Positions 44,725-52,489 of a stretch of 64,000 nucleotides of DNA are shown piece after piece. Position numbers and translations under genes: made by a program. Numbering within the stretch: the first letter of the stretch is position 1; every line of letters begins with the position of its first letter. Source of the DNA: Sphingomonas panacisoli (GTDB lineage: Bacteria; Pseudomonadota; Alphaproteobacteria; Sphingomonadales; Sphingomonadaceae); NCBI RefSeq assembly GCF_007859635.1, contig NZ_CP042306.1, positions 930,001 to 994,000 of the forward strand. The letters run 5' to 3'. The notes beneath the pieces are model-generated. The model did not search any database, was not told the DNA's origin, and worked only from the letters and a program-made list of their open reading frames with translations.

Positions 44725-46689
44725 ATGCAGAGCGGGAGGGCGAGGATGATCTCGAGGTTTATCCCCTTGGTCGTGGCGCTTTGCACTGCGCCACTTCTGG
44801 CGCAAACGACGGCCAGTAGCCCGGGCGCTACGCAGACGACGGTGACCGAGCCGACCGGGTGGAAAGCTACGTCGGGCCCGGGCCGGGTGGAGTTTCTGGC
44901 GCCCGAAGAAGATTTCACTATCGACTTGGTCGACGACGCTGAAGCGACTGACGCGAGCGGAGCCGCGAAGTCGGCGTGGAGCACAATCGACCCCGCGTCG
45001 CAGCGCGCGCCGCTCAGCATATCGAAAGCGGCGGCGAGCGAAGGCTGGGATGAGGAATGGCAGATCGAGTATGCGTCCACGCCAGGTATAAACATTCGAG
45101 CGATTGCCTTGCGCCACGGTCAACGTTGGACGGTCGCCTTGTTGCGCGGCAGCGTTGCGACGCTGAGCAAACGCAGCGGCACAATCCTCGCAGTTATGCA
45201 GTCTTTGCGACCGGCCGGTGTCACCGCCGAAAATTTTACCGACAGACGCGCGCTCCCGTTTGACGCAGCGCGGCGCGAACGGCTGAAGGACTTCTGGCGG
45301 CAAGCGATGGCTGCCTATGGCGTGCCGGGCATAGGCTATGCATTTTTCGATCGCAACGGGGTCATCGAAGAAGGTGGCCTCGGCGTCGGTCGCGTTGGCG
45401 GTCGATCGCCAATTACTGCGCATACGCTGTTTAGGATCGCGTCGAACACCAAGGGCATGACGACGTTGCTGATTGCTCGGCTGGTCGATCAAGGCAAACT
45501 TGCCTGGGACGAGCCCGTGACGAAAGCATATCCCGGTTTTCGTCTTGGTGATCCCGAAACCCTAAAAGCGATGAAGGTCAGGCATCTGGTCTGCGCGTGC
45601 ACTGGCATGCCTCGTCAGGATCTCGAATGGATGATCAGTGGCTCACCGAAAACGCCGGCGAGCCGGGTGTTCGACTTGCTCGCGCCGATGCAGCCGACCG
45701 GCAAATTCGGGGAGGTCTATCAATATTCAAATTTGCTGGCCGCCGCTGGCGGTTATGTCGCGGCACGCGCGGCCTATCCGTACATGGAAGTCGGCGCCGC
45801 CTATGACCGGGCGATGCGAGAAAATGTGTTCGTTCCGCTCGGGATGAAGGACACAACCTTCGATACGACAGTCGCCCTAGCAGGCGATCATGCGTACCCC
45901 CACGACGTCGTTCTCGATGGCAGTGTGCAGGTCGGTGTACCCGACGCTGGGCGTGCGATCGATTTTGCGCGGCCTGCCGGAGGTGCGTGGTCGAGCGCGC
46001 ACGACGTCGCGCTTTATGCGCTCAACGAATTGCGCGAGGGGCTGCTGTCGAACGGACAGCGCTTCGTCAGCCGCGATGCGCTGTTGGAGCGCAGGCGTGG
46101 TGGCGTCGAGTATGGCGAGGACACCCGATACGGCATGGGTGTGGAAACGATCTCGCGCTGGGGCGTGTCGATTATTCATCATGGCGGTGCGCTGCCTGGC
46201 TGGGGCTCGGATTGGTTCGTCCTGCCGGATGCCGGTGTCGGCGTCGTGCTGCTCATGAATAGCCAGAGCGGCCGTGAGATAGAGAACGAGACGCGTCGGA
46301 TGCTCGTCGAACTCTTATATGGCGCGAGACCGCAGGCGTTGGAGAGCATGAAAGCGGATGCTGCATCCATGCGTGCAGACGTGCTGGAGTCGGCGAAGGA
46401 TATTAGGGTACCCGTCGATCCTGTAGCAGCTCGACGATTAGCGGTGCGCTATTTCAACCCTGTGCTTGGAAAATTGACGATCGAGCGCCGAGGTTCCCAG
46501 CTCATCTTCAATTTGCCCTCGGGCTCAAGCCGCGTCGGGTCGGAGAAGAACAAGGATGGGTCGACAAGTTACGTGATGATCGATCCGGCAACATGGGGTT
46601 GGACGTTCCTTGCCCGACCGACAAGGGATCGCGACGCGCTCGTTATCCGCGATCCACGCCACGAGTATGTGTTCTCCCCAGCGAAGTGA
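44725..46689 (+). CDS. secreted serine hydrolase, class C beta-lactamase fold
   Basis: 654 residues with a signal peptide (MISRFIPLVVALCTAPLLAQ). Residues 30-165 are an extra N-terminal domain of unknown role. The beta-lactamase-like domain has RIASNTKGMTTL with the Ser240-x-x-Lys243 pair, the Tyr motif YQYSN and the third box IIHHGGALPG. A small beta domain closes the protein (LTIERRGSQLIFNLP). It is more likely a peptidase or esterase than a resistance enzyme. The ATG at 44725 has AGGGG six bases upstream. Confidence 0.9.
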   Translation: MQSGRARMISRFIPLVVALCTAPLLAQTTASSPGATQTTVTEPTGWKATSGPGRVEFLAPEEDFTIDLVDDAEATDASGAAKSAWSTIDPASQRAPLSISKAAASEGWDEEWQIEYASTPGINIRAIALRHGQRWTVALLRGSVATLSKRSGTILAVMQSLRPAGVTAENFTDRRALPFDAARRERLKDFWRQAMAAYGVPGIGYAFFDRNGVIEEGGLGVGRVGGRSPITAHTLFRIASNTKGMTTLLIARLVDQGKLAWDEPVTKAYPGFRLGDPETLKAMKVRHLVCACTGMPRQDLEWMISGSPKTPASRVFDLLAPMQPTGKFGEVYQYSNLLAAAGGYVAARAAYPYMEVGAAYDRAMRENVFVPLGMKDTTFDTTVALAGDHAYPHDVVLDGSVQVGVPDAGRAIDFARPAGGAWSSAHDVALYALNELREGLLSNGQRFVSRDALLERRRGGVEYGEDTRYGMGVETISRWGVSIIHHGGALPGWGSDWFVLPDAGVGVVLLMNSQSGREIENETRRMLVELLYGARPQALESMKADAASMRADVLESAKDIRVPVDPVAARRLAVRYFNPVLGKLTIERRGSQLIFNLPSGSSRVGSEKNKDGSTSYVMIDPATWGWTFLARPTRDRDALVIRDPRHEYVFSPAK

Positions 46690-46718
46690 TTGTCATCGCG
46701 GCGATTGGCGGCGGCGGC

Positions 46719-46786
46719 AATGCGCCCTTTATTCGGCCGTTCAGCGTCGCAACCAATATGCCCGAAAGCTACCGTCCGATCGACAG
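46719..46786 (+). repeat. 57-bp dispersed repeat, copy 6
   Basis: TGCGCCCTTTATTCGGCCGT, TC, 22 bases, then AAAGCTACCGTCCG. A type B element follows directly at 46796. Confidence 0.5.
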
Positions 46787-46795
46787 TGGCTAAAC

Positions 46796-46825
46796 GTCCG
46801 TTATTGGGTGGGAAGCAGACATTCC
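46796..46825 (+). repeat. type B short dispersed repeat, copy 1
   Basis: Contains TTATTGGGTGGGAAGCAGAC then ATTCCG. It aligns with the element at 47699, which reads TTATGGGTCGGAAGCCGCCG then TTCG. Confidence 0.4.
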
Positions 46826-46906
46826 GCTTGCGAACACAATGTTTGTTACGACCATCGTGGGTCTTGTATGGTGTCGAACCGCGTGTCGGCCAATATTGGT
46901 TTCTGG

Positions 46907-47596
46907 TTATTTTTTAGTCGGCAGAGTTGCCGGTCTTACCCACGGACAACGCACCAGTCTCCCTGCCGGGAGGGCAAAGCCATTGACCACGCGCACAGCC
47001 ACCGCCCGTCGGCGAGCGCTGATCGGCATATTCGGCCCATTGTCGACAGTGATCGGAGCGGTTTGCACTGTCGCCAACACGCAGTATCCGACCGGCTTGA
47101 CCCGTTCAGCCGACCCGAACGCCGCGCGATAGTCTCGTTCGTCGATATTCAATAGACCACTCCGGCCAGTGAGTCCGACCTCGTAGTGGACACCTCGGCC
47201 GCGGTGAATCTGGGCGAAGTTGATCGACAGGTATTCTTGGTACTCGGAGATGCGAGAGCCTGCAAAATCGGCACGTTGGTGGGCCTCGTCGAAGACGATC
47301 AACATTGTGGGGAAACTAAAGAACGTCACCAAGAGTGACCAGCCCAATGCGAAGAGCGGGCGCTTCGTCTCGCGCGCCGCCGTTGCCAACATCAAGCCGA
47401 AACAGACTAGGCCTATTGCGACTGAGATCGTGATCGCCGAGCCGCCGTCATCATAGTTGGGGGCGATGCCCTGGCCGCTCGTCCTAAGCGCCAGTGATAA
47501 GCCCATGACGGCGAGGATAACGATGCTTAGCGCCGGAATAGCGCGGCTCACCGCGCGACGCGCTAGCTCAGTTTGGGGGGGCGTCGTTTGATCCAT
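46907..47596 (-). CDS. membrane protein of unknown function
   Basis: 229 residues. Three hydrophobic helices occupy the N-terminal half (IPALSIVILAVMGLSLALRT, ITISVAIGLVCFGLMLATAA, LFALGWSLLVTFFSFPTMLI). The remaining 130 residues are soluble with beta-rich segments (GRGVHYEVGLTGRSGLLNID, KPVGYCVLATVQTAPITVD), probably periplasmic. No family or motif recognised. The ribosome site is weak. It stands alone with repeat elements on both sides. Confidence 0.7.
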   Translation of the reverse strand: MDQTTPPQTELARRAVSRAIPALSIVILAVMGLSLALRTSGQGIAPNYDDGGSAITISVAIGLVCFGLMLATAARETKRPLFALGWSLLVTFFSFPTMLIVFDEAHQRADFAGSRISEYQEYLSINFAQIHRGRGVHYEVGLTGRSGLLNIDERDYRAAFGSAERVKPVGYCVLATVQTAPITVDNGPNMPISARRRAVAVRVVNGFALPAGRLVRCPWVRPATLPTKK

Positions 47597-47698
47597 CGAT
47601 CCATCTTCGGGAGGTCTTGGTCAACGAGCCTCTCCGGTGACGCTCATAGGCGTTGCCGATGAAGACTTTCTTGCTGCTTCCGTTGATGCCCGAAAGAC

Positions 47699-47726
47699 GA
47701 CTTATGGGTCGGAAGCCGCCGTTCGC
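47699..47726 (+). repeat. type B short dispersed repeat, copy 2
   Basis: GACTTATGGGTCGGAAGCCG then CCGTTCG. It precedes copy 7 of the 57-bp repeat by about 25 bases. Confidence 0.4.
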
Positions 47727-47750
47727 GCCCATTCGGATCTGCTAGTCGGC

Positions 47751-47811
47751 TACGCGCCCTAATGTCGGTCATTACTCGCGGTCCTTCGCGAGCCTAGAAG
47801 CGGCCATTCGA
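47751..47811 (+). repeat. 57-bp dispersed repeat, copy 7
   Basis: GCGCCCTAATGTCGGTCATT, A, 22 bases, then GAAGCGGCCATTCG. The central part also contains CTCGCGG/CGCGAG self-complementarity. Best match to the consensus. Confidence 0.65.
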
Positions 47812-47861
47812 CTTAGCGGTCGGAACGCCCGGAATGTTGTGGAAGCTGATTAACGCGAGGC

Positions 47862-48476
47862 CTAAGCAGTGACGATTGCAGTCGCTACCATGGGCTGATC
47901 TTCACCCCAAGGGGCGCGTATTTCAGCGTCGATAAAGCCGGTGTTTCGCAGAGCCTCTTCGATGGCATCTGCGGTTCGTGACGTGAAAATGTCATCCGGC
48001 AGGTTCATTCGATCCATTCGAACCTGAGGGGTAAAGCCGATCACCACCCGACCTGATGGCGCCAGCACACGTCTAATTTCTTGCAACCCGCGTTCGAGAG
48101 ATGCCCAGAAATATACGGTGTTCGCGGTGAGCACCTTGTCGAATGCTCGGTCGGGCAAAGGGAGAGCCTCCGCCGTACCTTCGAGGAAATCTGCGCGGCC
48201 TGTCTCGACGAACGTCGCGAAGCGCCGACGAGCCACGTCCACAACATCTGAGGAGGGGTCCACCCCGCACACGAACCGCGCTCGAGATAGCAGCGGTTTC
48301 AACGTCACTCCGCCTCCAAAGCCTATCTCCAGAACCCTGTCCGACGTTTCAACTTTGAGCTGCTCCACCGCGAAATCGTTAAGCTTTGAATTCACTCGGT
48401 TCATGAACAACCGAATGAACTTCCCTCCCAGCCCCTCGGGTTTTGCCAGTTGTTGGGCAATGAACCTGGCAGCCAT
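47862..48476 (-). CDS. class I SAM-dependent methyltransferase
   Basis: 204 residues. The Rossmann methyltransferase order is clear: motif I RVLEIGFGGGVTLKPLL, the acidic end of strand 2 in FVCGVDPSSDVVDVARRR, motif II region GTAEALPLPDRAFDKVLTAN, and the post-III strand LAPSGRVVIGFTP. This is the UbiE/Coq5-like (Methyltransf_11) group; the substrate cannot be named. A helical cap at the N-terminus (KFIRLFMNRVNSKLNDFAVE) resembles lipid or quinone methylases. GGGGGA lies six bases before the ATG. Confidence 0.92.
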   Translation of the reverse strand: MAARFIAQQLAKPEGLGGKFIRLFMNRVNSKLNDFAVEQLKVETSDRVLEIGFGGGVTLKPLLSRARFVCGVDPSSDVVDVARRRFATFVETGRADFLEGTAEALPLPDRAFDKVLTANTVYFWASLERGLQEIRRVLAPSGRVVIGFTPQVRMDRMNLPDDIFTSRTADAIEEALRNTGFIDAEIRAPWGEDQPMVATAIVTA

Positions 48477-48586
48477 CGTAGATCCCCCTGAATCTGAAGA
48501 CAGATCCCTTGTTGGTGCATCCCGCCGCGTTGTCCAGCGGGACGGTCGCCTACATCTTCAGGGATCGAAAGGCTGCCGTTCGGGAA

Positions 48587-48652
48587 TGCGCCCCAATTCC
48601 GGTCACTCGGCGGCCCGTGCAGCAATCCCAAAAGTTGCCATTTAGGTCAGAA
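48587..48652 (+). repeat. 57-bp dispersed repeat, copy 8
   Basis: TGCGCCCCAATTCCGGTCAC, TC, 22 bases, then AAAGTTGCCATTTAG. In the gap upstream of the methyltransferase gene. Confidence 0.6.
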
Positions 48653-48755
48653 TGGCGGTTTGTGTTTACGCTCTAACCTCGCTCCAGTTTCAAGCACTCC
48701 AACCGCCGCGTGCTTCGCGCTAGTTGCACAGCTGCCCAGCTGTGCAGCTTATCCG

Positions 48756-49094
48756 CTAAGCCCGATCGGGCTCAGGTCGATCGTTACCGTCACGCGCTCG
48801 CTCAATTTCTTCCGGCTCATGGCGGTCGATCCGCGCTATGTCGTCGCGAGCGCCTGGTTGGCTGTGCAAAATCTCGTCGAGCTTCGCGTGGATGGCCTGC
48901 GTGTCACGATGCTCTGCGCGTTGAATGAACAGCGTCATCAGCCAGGTCGCGAGCGTCGCTACGGCATGCCAATCGAAGCTATGCGGCTGCAGCACGATCC
49001 AGGCCGCCGAGTACGCCAGCACAATCGTGAACGCTATCGGATTAGCGCTGAGCACGCCGAGCTGAGTAAGTATTTTGCCGAATGCCTTTTGCAT
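48756..49094 (-). CDS. low-affinity iron permease family protein
   Basis: 112 residues. Two membrane helices (GVLSANPIAFTIVLAYSAAW, WHAVATLATWLMTLFIQRAE) are followed by the conserved polar stretch HRDTQAIHAKLDEILHS, which identifies the PF04120 group named after the yeast low-affinity iron permease; in bacteria the true role is uncertain. The charged tail is variable. The ATG at 49094 has no clear ribosome site. An exact EcfG promoter ends nine bases before it, so the mRNA would be nearly leaderless. Part of the general stress set. Confidence 0.88.
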   Translation of the reverse strand: MQKAFGKILTQLGVLSANPIAFTIVLAYSAAWIVLQPHSFDWHAVATLATWLMTLFIQRAEHRDTQAIHAKLDEILHSQPGARDDIARIDRHEPEEIERARDGNDRPEPDRA

Positions 49095-49102
49095 AAGATG
49101 CC

Positions 49103-49127
49103 AACGGCAGGTCGCTAAGCCTGTTCC
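49103..49127 (-). promoter_or_regulatory. EcfG-type general stress promoter of the iron-permease-like gene
   Basis: On the minus strand GGAAC, 16 bases, CGTT, an exact consensus match. Transcription would begin one or two bases from the ATG at 49094. Confidence 0.7.
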
Positions 49128-49167
49128 GAGAATCGTGTTGACCGAGATCAGGATCGATAGCCTGACG

Positions 49168-49193
49168 GGAACGTGAAATTGGCTGCGACCGTA
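49168..49193 (+). promoter_or_regulatory. EcfG-like promoter, divergent partner
   Basis: GGAAC, 17 bases, CGTA (one mismatch), 27 bases before the GTG at 49220. It lies back to back with the leftward EcfG promoter at 49103-49127. Confidence 0.5.
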
Positions 49194-49219
49194 TTGCCCG
49201 CAAGGTAGCGGAGGACACC

Positions 49220-49339
49220 GTGCCTGATGCGGTCGATGCGGCCGATGCGGCGAAGCGGGCGCTTGGCGAGCGCGGTCTGGTCTGGTGGACCGACGGCAAC
49301 CCTGATCTCCATCGCCACATGGCACGGGCCCCATCGTAG
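49220..49339 (+). CDS. 39-residue protein with a Trp-Trp motif
   Basis: Starts at a GTG with GGAGG five bases before it and encodes a helix (DAVDAADAAKRALGERGLVW), then WTDGNPDLHRHMARAPS. The ALGERG, WW-DG and NRHM-like pattern resembles a widespread family of small sphingomonad proteins in which the sequence continues NTPYA, so this copy may be shortened at its C-terminus. A stress-type promoter stands 27 bases upstream. Function unknown. Confidence 0.55.
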   Translation: MPDAVDAADAAKRALGERGLVWWTDGNPDLHRHMARAPS

Positions 49340-49445
49340 CTGATTGGTTGCCGACCTCTGGACGGCACTGATGTCGATCAGGCAGATTTACTGCGCCCTG
49401 CCGATCAAGCCGATCGTTGAAGCCGCACCATCTTGGAGAACTTCA

Positions 49446-49652
49446 ATGAACGCGCAACGCCCAAGTAACGACCCGCCAGACCACGCGGTCGAGGAGGGCG
49501 ATCAGCCCGCTAAGGACGGACCGACCGCCAACCAACCTGATAAGAAGACGCCTGACATCAAGCCCGATCAGATTGCCGCGGACGACCCGCACAAGGCACA
49601 GAAGTTGACCCAAGCCGGCCGGTCCTTCGATGTCGATGAAGCAGAGGAATGA
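49446..49652 (+). CDS. small acidic hydrophilic protein
   Basis: 68 residues, nearly all polar (MNAQRPSNDPPDHAVEEGDQ, then PAKDGPTANQPDKKTPDIKP), with a C-terminal LTQAGRSFDVDEAEE. Probably disordered. GGAGA lies seven bases before the ATG at 49446; longer frames upstream lack one. It overlaps the frame of the next small gene region and begins a series of five such genes up to 50672. Confidence 0.68.
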   Translation: MNAQRPSNDPPDHAVEEGDQPAKDGPTANQPDKKTPDIKPDQIAADDPHKAQKLTQAGRSFDVDEAEE

Positions 49653-49695
49653 GCCGCTCTCCGATGCCATTCACGACCAACTTCTGGAGAACATG

Positions 49696-49845
49696 ATGTC
49701 GAACGAAACTGGCAAACCGCAAACCGAGCCGCACAAAAAAGGCGAAAAGCCATCGTCTGGTGGCGAAGACGAAAGCAGCACCGAGCGCGAAGGCGATGAC
49801 AGCCATTTGCACGAGGACCAGAAGTCACGTCGGCTCGGGGAATGA
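49696..49845 (+). CDS. small hydrophilic protein
   Basis: About 49 residues (MSNETGKPQTEPHKKGEKPS, then SGGEDESSTEREGDDSHLHE). GGAGA lies six bases before the second of two tandem ATGs. Highly charged, no hydrophobic core, no recognised family. It is 43 bases downstream of the preceding small acidic gene and is probably cotranscribed with it. Confidence 0.55.
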   Translation: MSNETGKPQTEPHKKGEKPSSGGEDESSTEREGDDSHLHEDQKSRRLGE

Positions 49846-49888
49846 GAACCTGTGTCCCACGACGAGGGGCGGTAGTATTTCGAATTAT

Positions 49889-50092
49889 CTAGCGCGCCTG
49901 CCGTTCAAGCGTTTCCAGTTGAGCAACGTAGCCCTGCATACCTTCCTCTAGCCGTAGCAGGAACTCCCGCGGCTCACTCGAATCCGAGCCGGCGGCCTCG
50001 CGCTCAGCAATTATTTCCTTCTGCTTGGCGATGTGAACCCGGCCCTCATCGATCGTTCGACGAACCTGTTCGATCTCGGCTTCATCAGTCAT
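49889..50092 (-). CDS. small coiled-coil protein
   Basis: 67 residues starting MTDEAEIEQVRRTIDEGRVH and continuing as a regular heptad pattern (IAKQKEIIAEREAAG, REFLLRLEEGMQGYVAQLET). AAGGA is eight bases before the ATG at 50092. It is likely a helical hairpin that dimerizes. No known family; the same strand holds two more short genes upstream. Confidence 0.7.
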   Translation of the reverse strand: MTDEAEIEQVRRTIDEGRVHIAKQKEIIAEREAAGSDSSEPREFLLRLEEGMQGYVAQLETLERQAR

Positions 50093-50136
50093 TGGGCGTC
50101 CTTCCACGCTCGCGACTTGTTCGGCATCGATGCGTG

Positions 50137-50328
50137 CTACGTCACGCCTTTCGCGCGCTGATCGTGCGGATAGTCTTCGGGTTTCACTGTCCCGACATTG
50201 GGTCGATCTTCGACTTTTTCGACGGGCTGCCCGCCGGGCGTGTCGTTTCCCGGCTTTCGTTCGGTGTCGTCATTCGACAACGCCGACTTGTCGTCCACAG
50301 AATTTCCCGTTGTTCGCGGCTCTGACAT
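50137..50328 (-). CDS. small hydrophilic protein
   Basis: 63 residues (MSEPRTTGNSVDDKSALSND, later PVEKVEDRPNVGTVKPEDYP). The ATG at 50328 has GGAGG seven bases before it, a strong translation start. Rich in Asp, Pro, Asn and Lys, without hydrophobic segments. The VKPEDYP ending recurs in short stress-type proteins of this group. Function unknown. Confidence 0.68.
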   Translation of the reverse strand: MSEPRTTGNSVDDKSALSNDDTERKPGNDTPGGQPVEKVEDRPNVGTVKPEDYPHDQRAKGVT

Positions 50329-50402
50329 TATCGGCCTCCGAATTGTGTGCACATCTACGGGCCGGCGCACGTCAAGTGCTCGACGCGCGCCGCGGCCAGT
50401 AG

Positions 50403-50672
50403 CTACTCGTCGCGACCTACGTTCTGCCCCGGGACCCGCTCCTCGTGGGCGAAGTCATTCTGGCCATTTTGGCCGTCAGAGTTGTAGATCGGCATGTCGG
50501 GCTGGTCCGAAACGTCATTGTCGTCGTCCAGCTCGTTATCGCGCTGATCGGCGCCACTACCGCCCGCTTGATCGTCGTCTGGCTTGCCGCCCTGACTCCC
50601 GGGATATTGCGTTCCGCCCGGCTCGTCCGTCATGCCGCCCTGACCCTGATTGTGGTCGTTTTGATCGGTCAT
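50403..50672 (-). CDS. low-complexity hydrophilic protein (Asp/Gly/Gln/Asn-rich)
   Basis: 89 residues (MTDQNDHNQGQGGMTDEPGG, then TQYPGSQGGKPDDDQAGGSG and an acidic stretch DNELDDDNDVSDQPD). AGGAG lies eight bases before the ATG at 50672. The composition, with glycine above 15 percent and strong hydrophilicity, meets the loose definition of a hydrophilin, a class linked with desiccation and osmotic stress. A role is inferred only. Confidence 0.68.
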   Translation of the reverse strand: MTDQNDHNQGQGGMTDEPGGTQYPGSQGGKPDDDQAGGSGADQRDNELDDDNDVSDQPDMPIYNSDGQNGQNDFAHEERVPGQNVGRDE

Positions 50673-50973
50673 TCTGTTGCTCCTGTGTCGGAAGGTAGAG
50701 CTTGAACGGACGGCGACCGGATGCCGATCCGCTTCAAGCGACATAACTAACTCAGGTTACTGCGATTTTTGGTCGGCTCCGCAGCCACTTCATCGGCTGA
50801 ACACCTATTTGGCAGATATGCGATCCATCTCAGACGTTTCGGCGGATGTTGGGCGGACCACAGAGCTGCCGTTCACTCGGGACGCTTCTCAACGTCAGCC
50901 TTTAAGTGGAAAGGTGCTGGGCCGCTTGTGGTAGCCGGGCACGCGATGTAGCCAGTCGCTACAAGGGGACAGT
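50673..50973. other. gene-free stretch
   Basis: About 300 bases between divergent genes. Short frames are without ribosome sites, and no repeat copy or hairpin is recognised. Confidence 0.4.
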
Positions 50974-51573
50974 ATGGATAGAGAGCGTACGACACGCGCC
51001 TTTTTGTGGGTGGCGGTCTTGGTCGGCGGCCCGCTGCTGGGCGCCAAGCTATTCGACCTTCTGGTTCTCGCCGGAGCTTGGAGCGCCAATCCTCCTGCGT
51101 CGCTTGCCATGATGCCGTATGGCAAAACGTGGCCGGTCGACACAGGTATATTCTTCATTCCATTCTCTGCAGCGATGCTCGTAGCTGGATTCGCGGCGCT
51201 TACGGCCGGTTGGCGTACACCATGGCGATATCGCTGGCTGCTCTGTCTGCCATCCGTGGGCATCCTGCTGCTGCTTATCCTTACAGTCGTGGCATTTTGG
51301 CCGATGAATGCGGCGCTGTATTACCATGGCGTGCACTCGCCAAAGGATACCATCACCGACGCTCAAGCTATCGCCATGGCTAAGCAATGGGTGATGCTCG
51401 ATTGGGTCCGTGTGGCAGGTGCCCTCGCGGCGTTCGTGTCACCGCTCGCTGCTCTGACAAAACCCTGGCCCGGCGAAACGCTTCGAAATGATCCACCCGT
51501 CGTTCGCGTGCTTCTCGCTTTGGCGCTGCTGGGCGTGGCAGCATTTGTTGTTTGGTTCGTCGCGAATATCTGA
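50974..51573 (+). CDS. DUF1772-like four-helix membrane protein
   Basis: 199 residues with four membrane helices (FLWVAVLVGGPLLGAKLFDL, IFFIPFSAAMLVAGFAALTA, LLCLPSVGILLLLILTVVAF, VRVLLALALLGVAAFVVWFV). The conserved cluster before the third loop, FWPMNAALYYHG, and the following WVMLDWVRVAGALAAF match the layout of DUF1772 / anthrone-oxygenase-like proteins. AAGGGG precedes the ATG. Biochemical role unknown. Confidence 0.78.
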   Translation: MDRERTTRAFLWVAVLVGGPLLGAKLFDLLVLAGAWSANPPASLAMMPYGKTWPVDTGIFFIPFSAAMLVAGFAALTAGWRTPWRYRWLLCLPSVGILLLLILTVVAFWPMNAALYYHGVHSPKDTITDAQAIAMAKQWVMLDWVRVAGALAAFVSPLAALTKPWPGETLRNDPPVVRVLLALALLGVAAFVVWFVANI

Positions 51574-51605
51574 CCGCTTCTTGGAGCGAGGGCAGGCCTA
51601 CCGCT

Positions 51606-51662
51606 ATGGGCCCCAATTTCGGTCGTTCGATAGCAGTCTTTATGACGCTAAAACCTGCCTTC
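51606..51662 (+). repeat. 57-bp dispersed repeat, copy 9
   Basis: GGGCCCCAATTTCGGTCGTT, C, 22 bases, then AAACCTGCCTTCTAA. Between convergent membrane-protein genes. Confidence 0.55.
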
Positions 51663-51695
51663 TAAGGCACCCGGCTGCAAACGTCTTAACGCGCT

Positions 51696-52415
51696 TTAGC
51701 CGGCCAGCTTTCTGGCGAATGCGACGATTGGTGCGCTTCCGCCCAGAGGTACGATCGATAACTCGATCAGCAGAATCACGCCGAGGCCCCACCAGTAAGA
51801 GGGGTGCACGCGGTGCCAAACCGTTCGATCGAAGACGATACCCGCAACGACAAATGCCAGTAGCCCGGCAATAACTGCGACGGGCGTAAAAGCGCCAAGG
51901 TGGAAAAACCCCAGCAGTCGGCTGAGCGCGGGCGCTGTGAGCAGCGCCGTACCGCATAACATTAGCCGCTTGTGCCAAGCCGGCCTACCTCGCAGCCAAA
52001 TGGCGGCAAAGGTCAGCACACCAAAGCCGAGCATGTGAAGGACGTCGAGCGCGAGGAACAGCCCGAGCGGAAAGACGCCGGTTATGGCGCCGCGTGCAAT
52101 CGCGGCGATCGTGCCAGCGATGCCCAGCGGCACCATAATCACGGCGATTGCAGTTCCAGCCCAGCCAAGCTGCCGATGTAGACCCGCAGCCTGGCCGCGG
52201 ACGACCAGCCAGTTTTGAACGACATAAAGAATGATCCACGACGAGAAGACCGTAACGTGGACGTGGACCTGCCACGGAAAGTCTGTGAACCACACCCGAC
52301 CCGTGAGCGGTTGAGACGCAAATCCAACGACGATGACTGCGAACATCGCGACGGCGATAAAGAGGAAAAACCTACGCTCCTTGATCAGCCGCTCCCTGTC
52401 GCCATCCTTCCCCAC
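51696..52415 (-). CDS. multi-helix membrane protein, relative of the 35963 gene
   Basis: 239 residues with seven helices. Shared marks with the 35963 product are VHVHVTVFSSWIILYVVQNW against HIHGLTASLWMLLLLAQSW, LHRQLGWAGTAIAVIM against AHRIVGKATFVAI, and a third WHKRLMLCGTALL against LHAGYMLSTALP. The repeated His at helix ends suggests heme or metal binding. The GTG at 52415 has GGAGG six bases before it and is preferred over longer frames. Function unknown. Confidence 0.8.
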   Translation of the reverse strand: MGKDGDRERLIKERRFFLFIAVAMFAVIVVGFASQPLTGRVWFTDFPWQVHVHVTVFSSWIILYVVQNWLVVRGQAAGLHRQLGWAGTAIAVIMVPLGIAGTIAAIARGAITGVFPLGLFLALDVLHMLGFGVLTFAAIWLRGRPAWHKRLMLCGTALLTAPALSRLLGFFHLGAFTPVAVIAGLLAFVVAGIVFDRTVWHRVHPSYWWGLGVILLIELSIVPLGGSAPIVAFARKLAG

Positions 52416-52489
52416 ATCGACCCTCCGCGCTGTCGTTCTACGAATGCCGGTCGCAGGGAAAGAGAACAAGCGGATTGCTAGGCGTCGGC

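Noticed and set aside
44725..46689. Antibiotic-resistance beta-lactamase
   Set aside because: The SxxK, YxN and HHGG boxes fit the wider serine-hydrolase family. The extra N- and C-terminal domains and the peptidase neighbours argue against a resistance enzyme.
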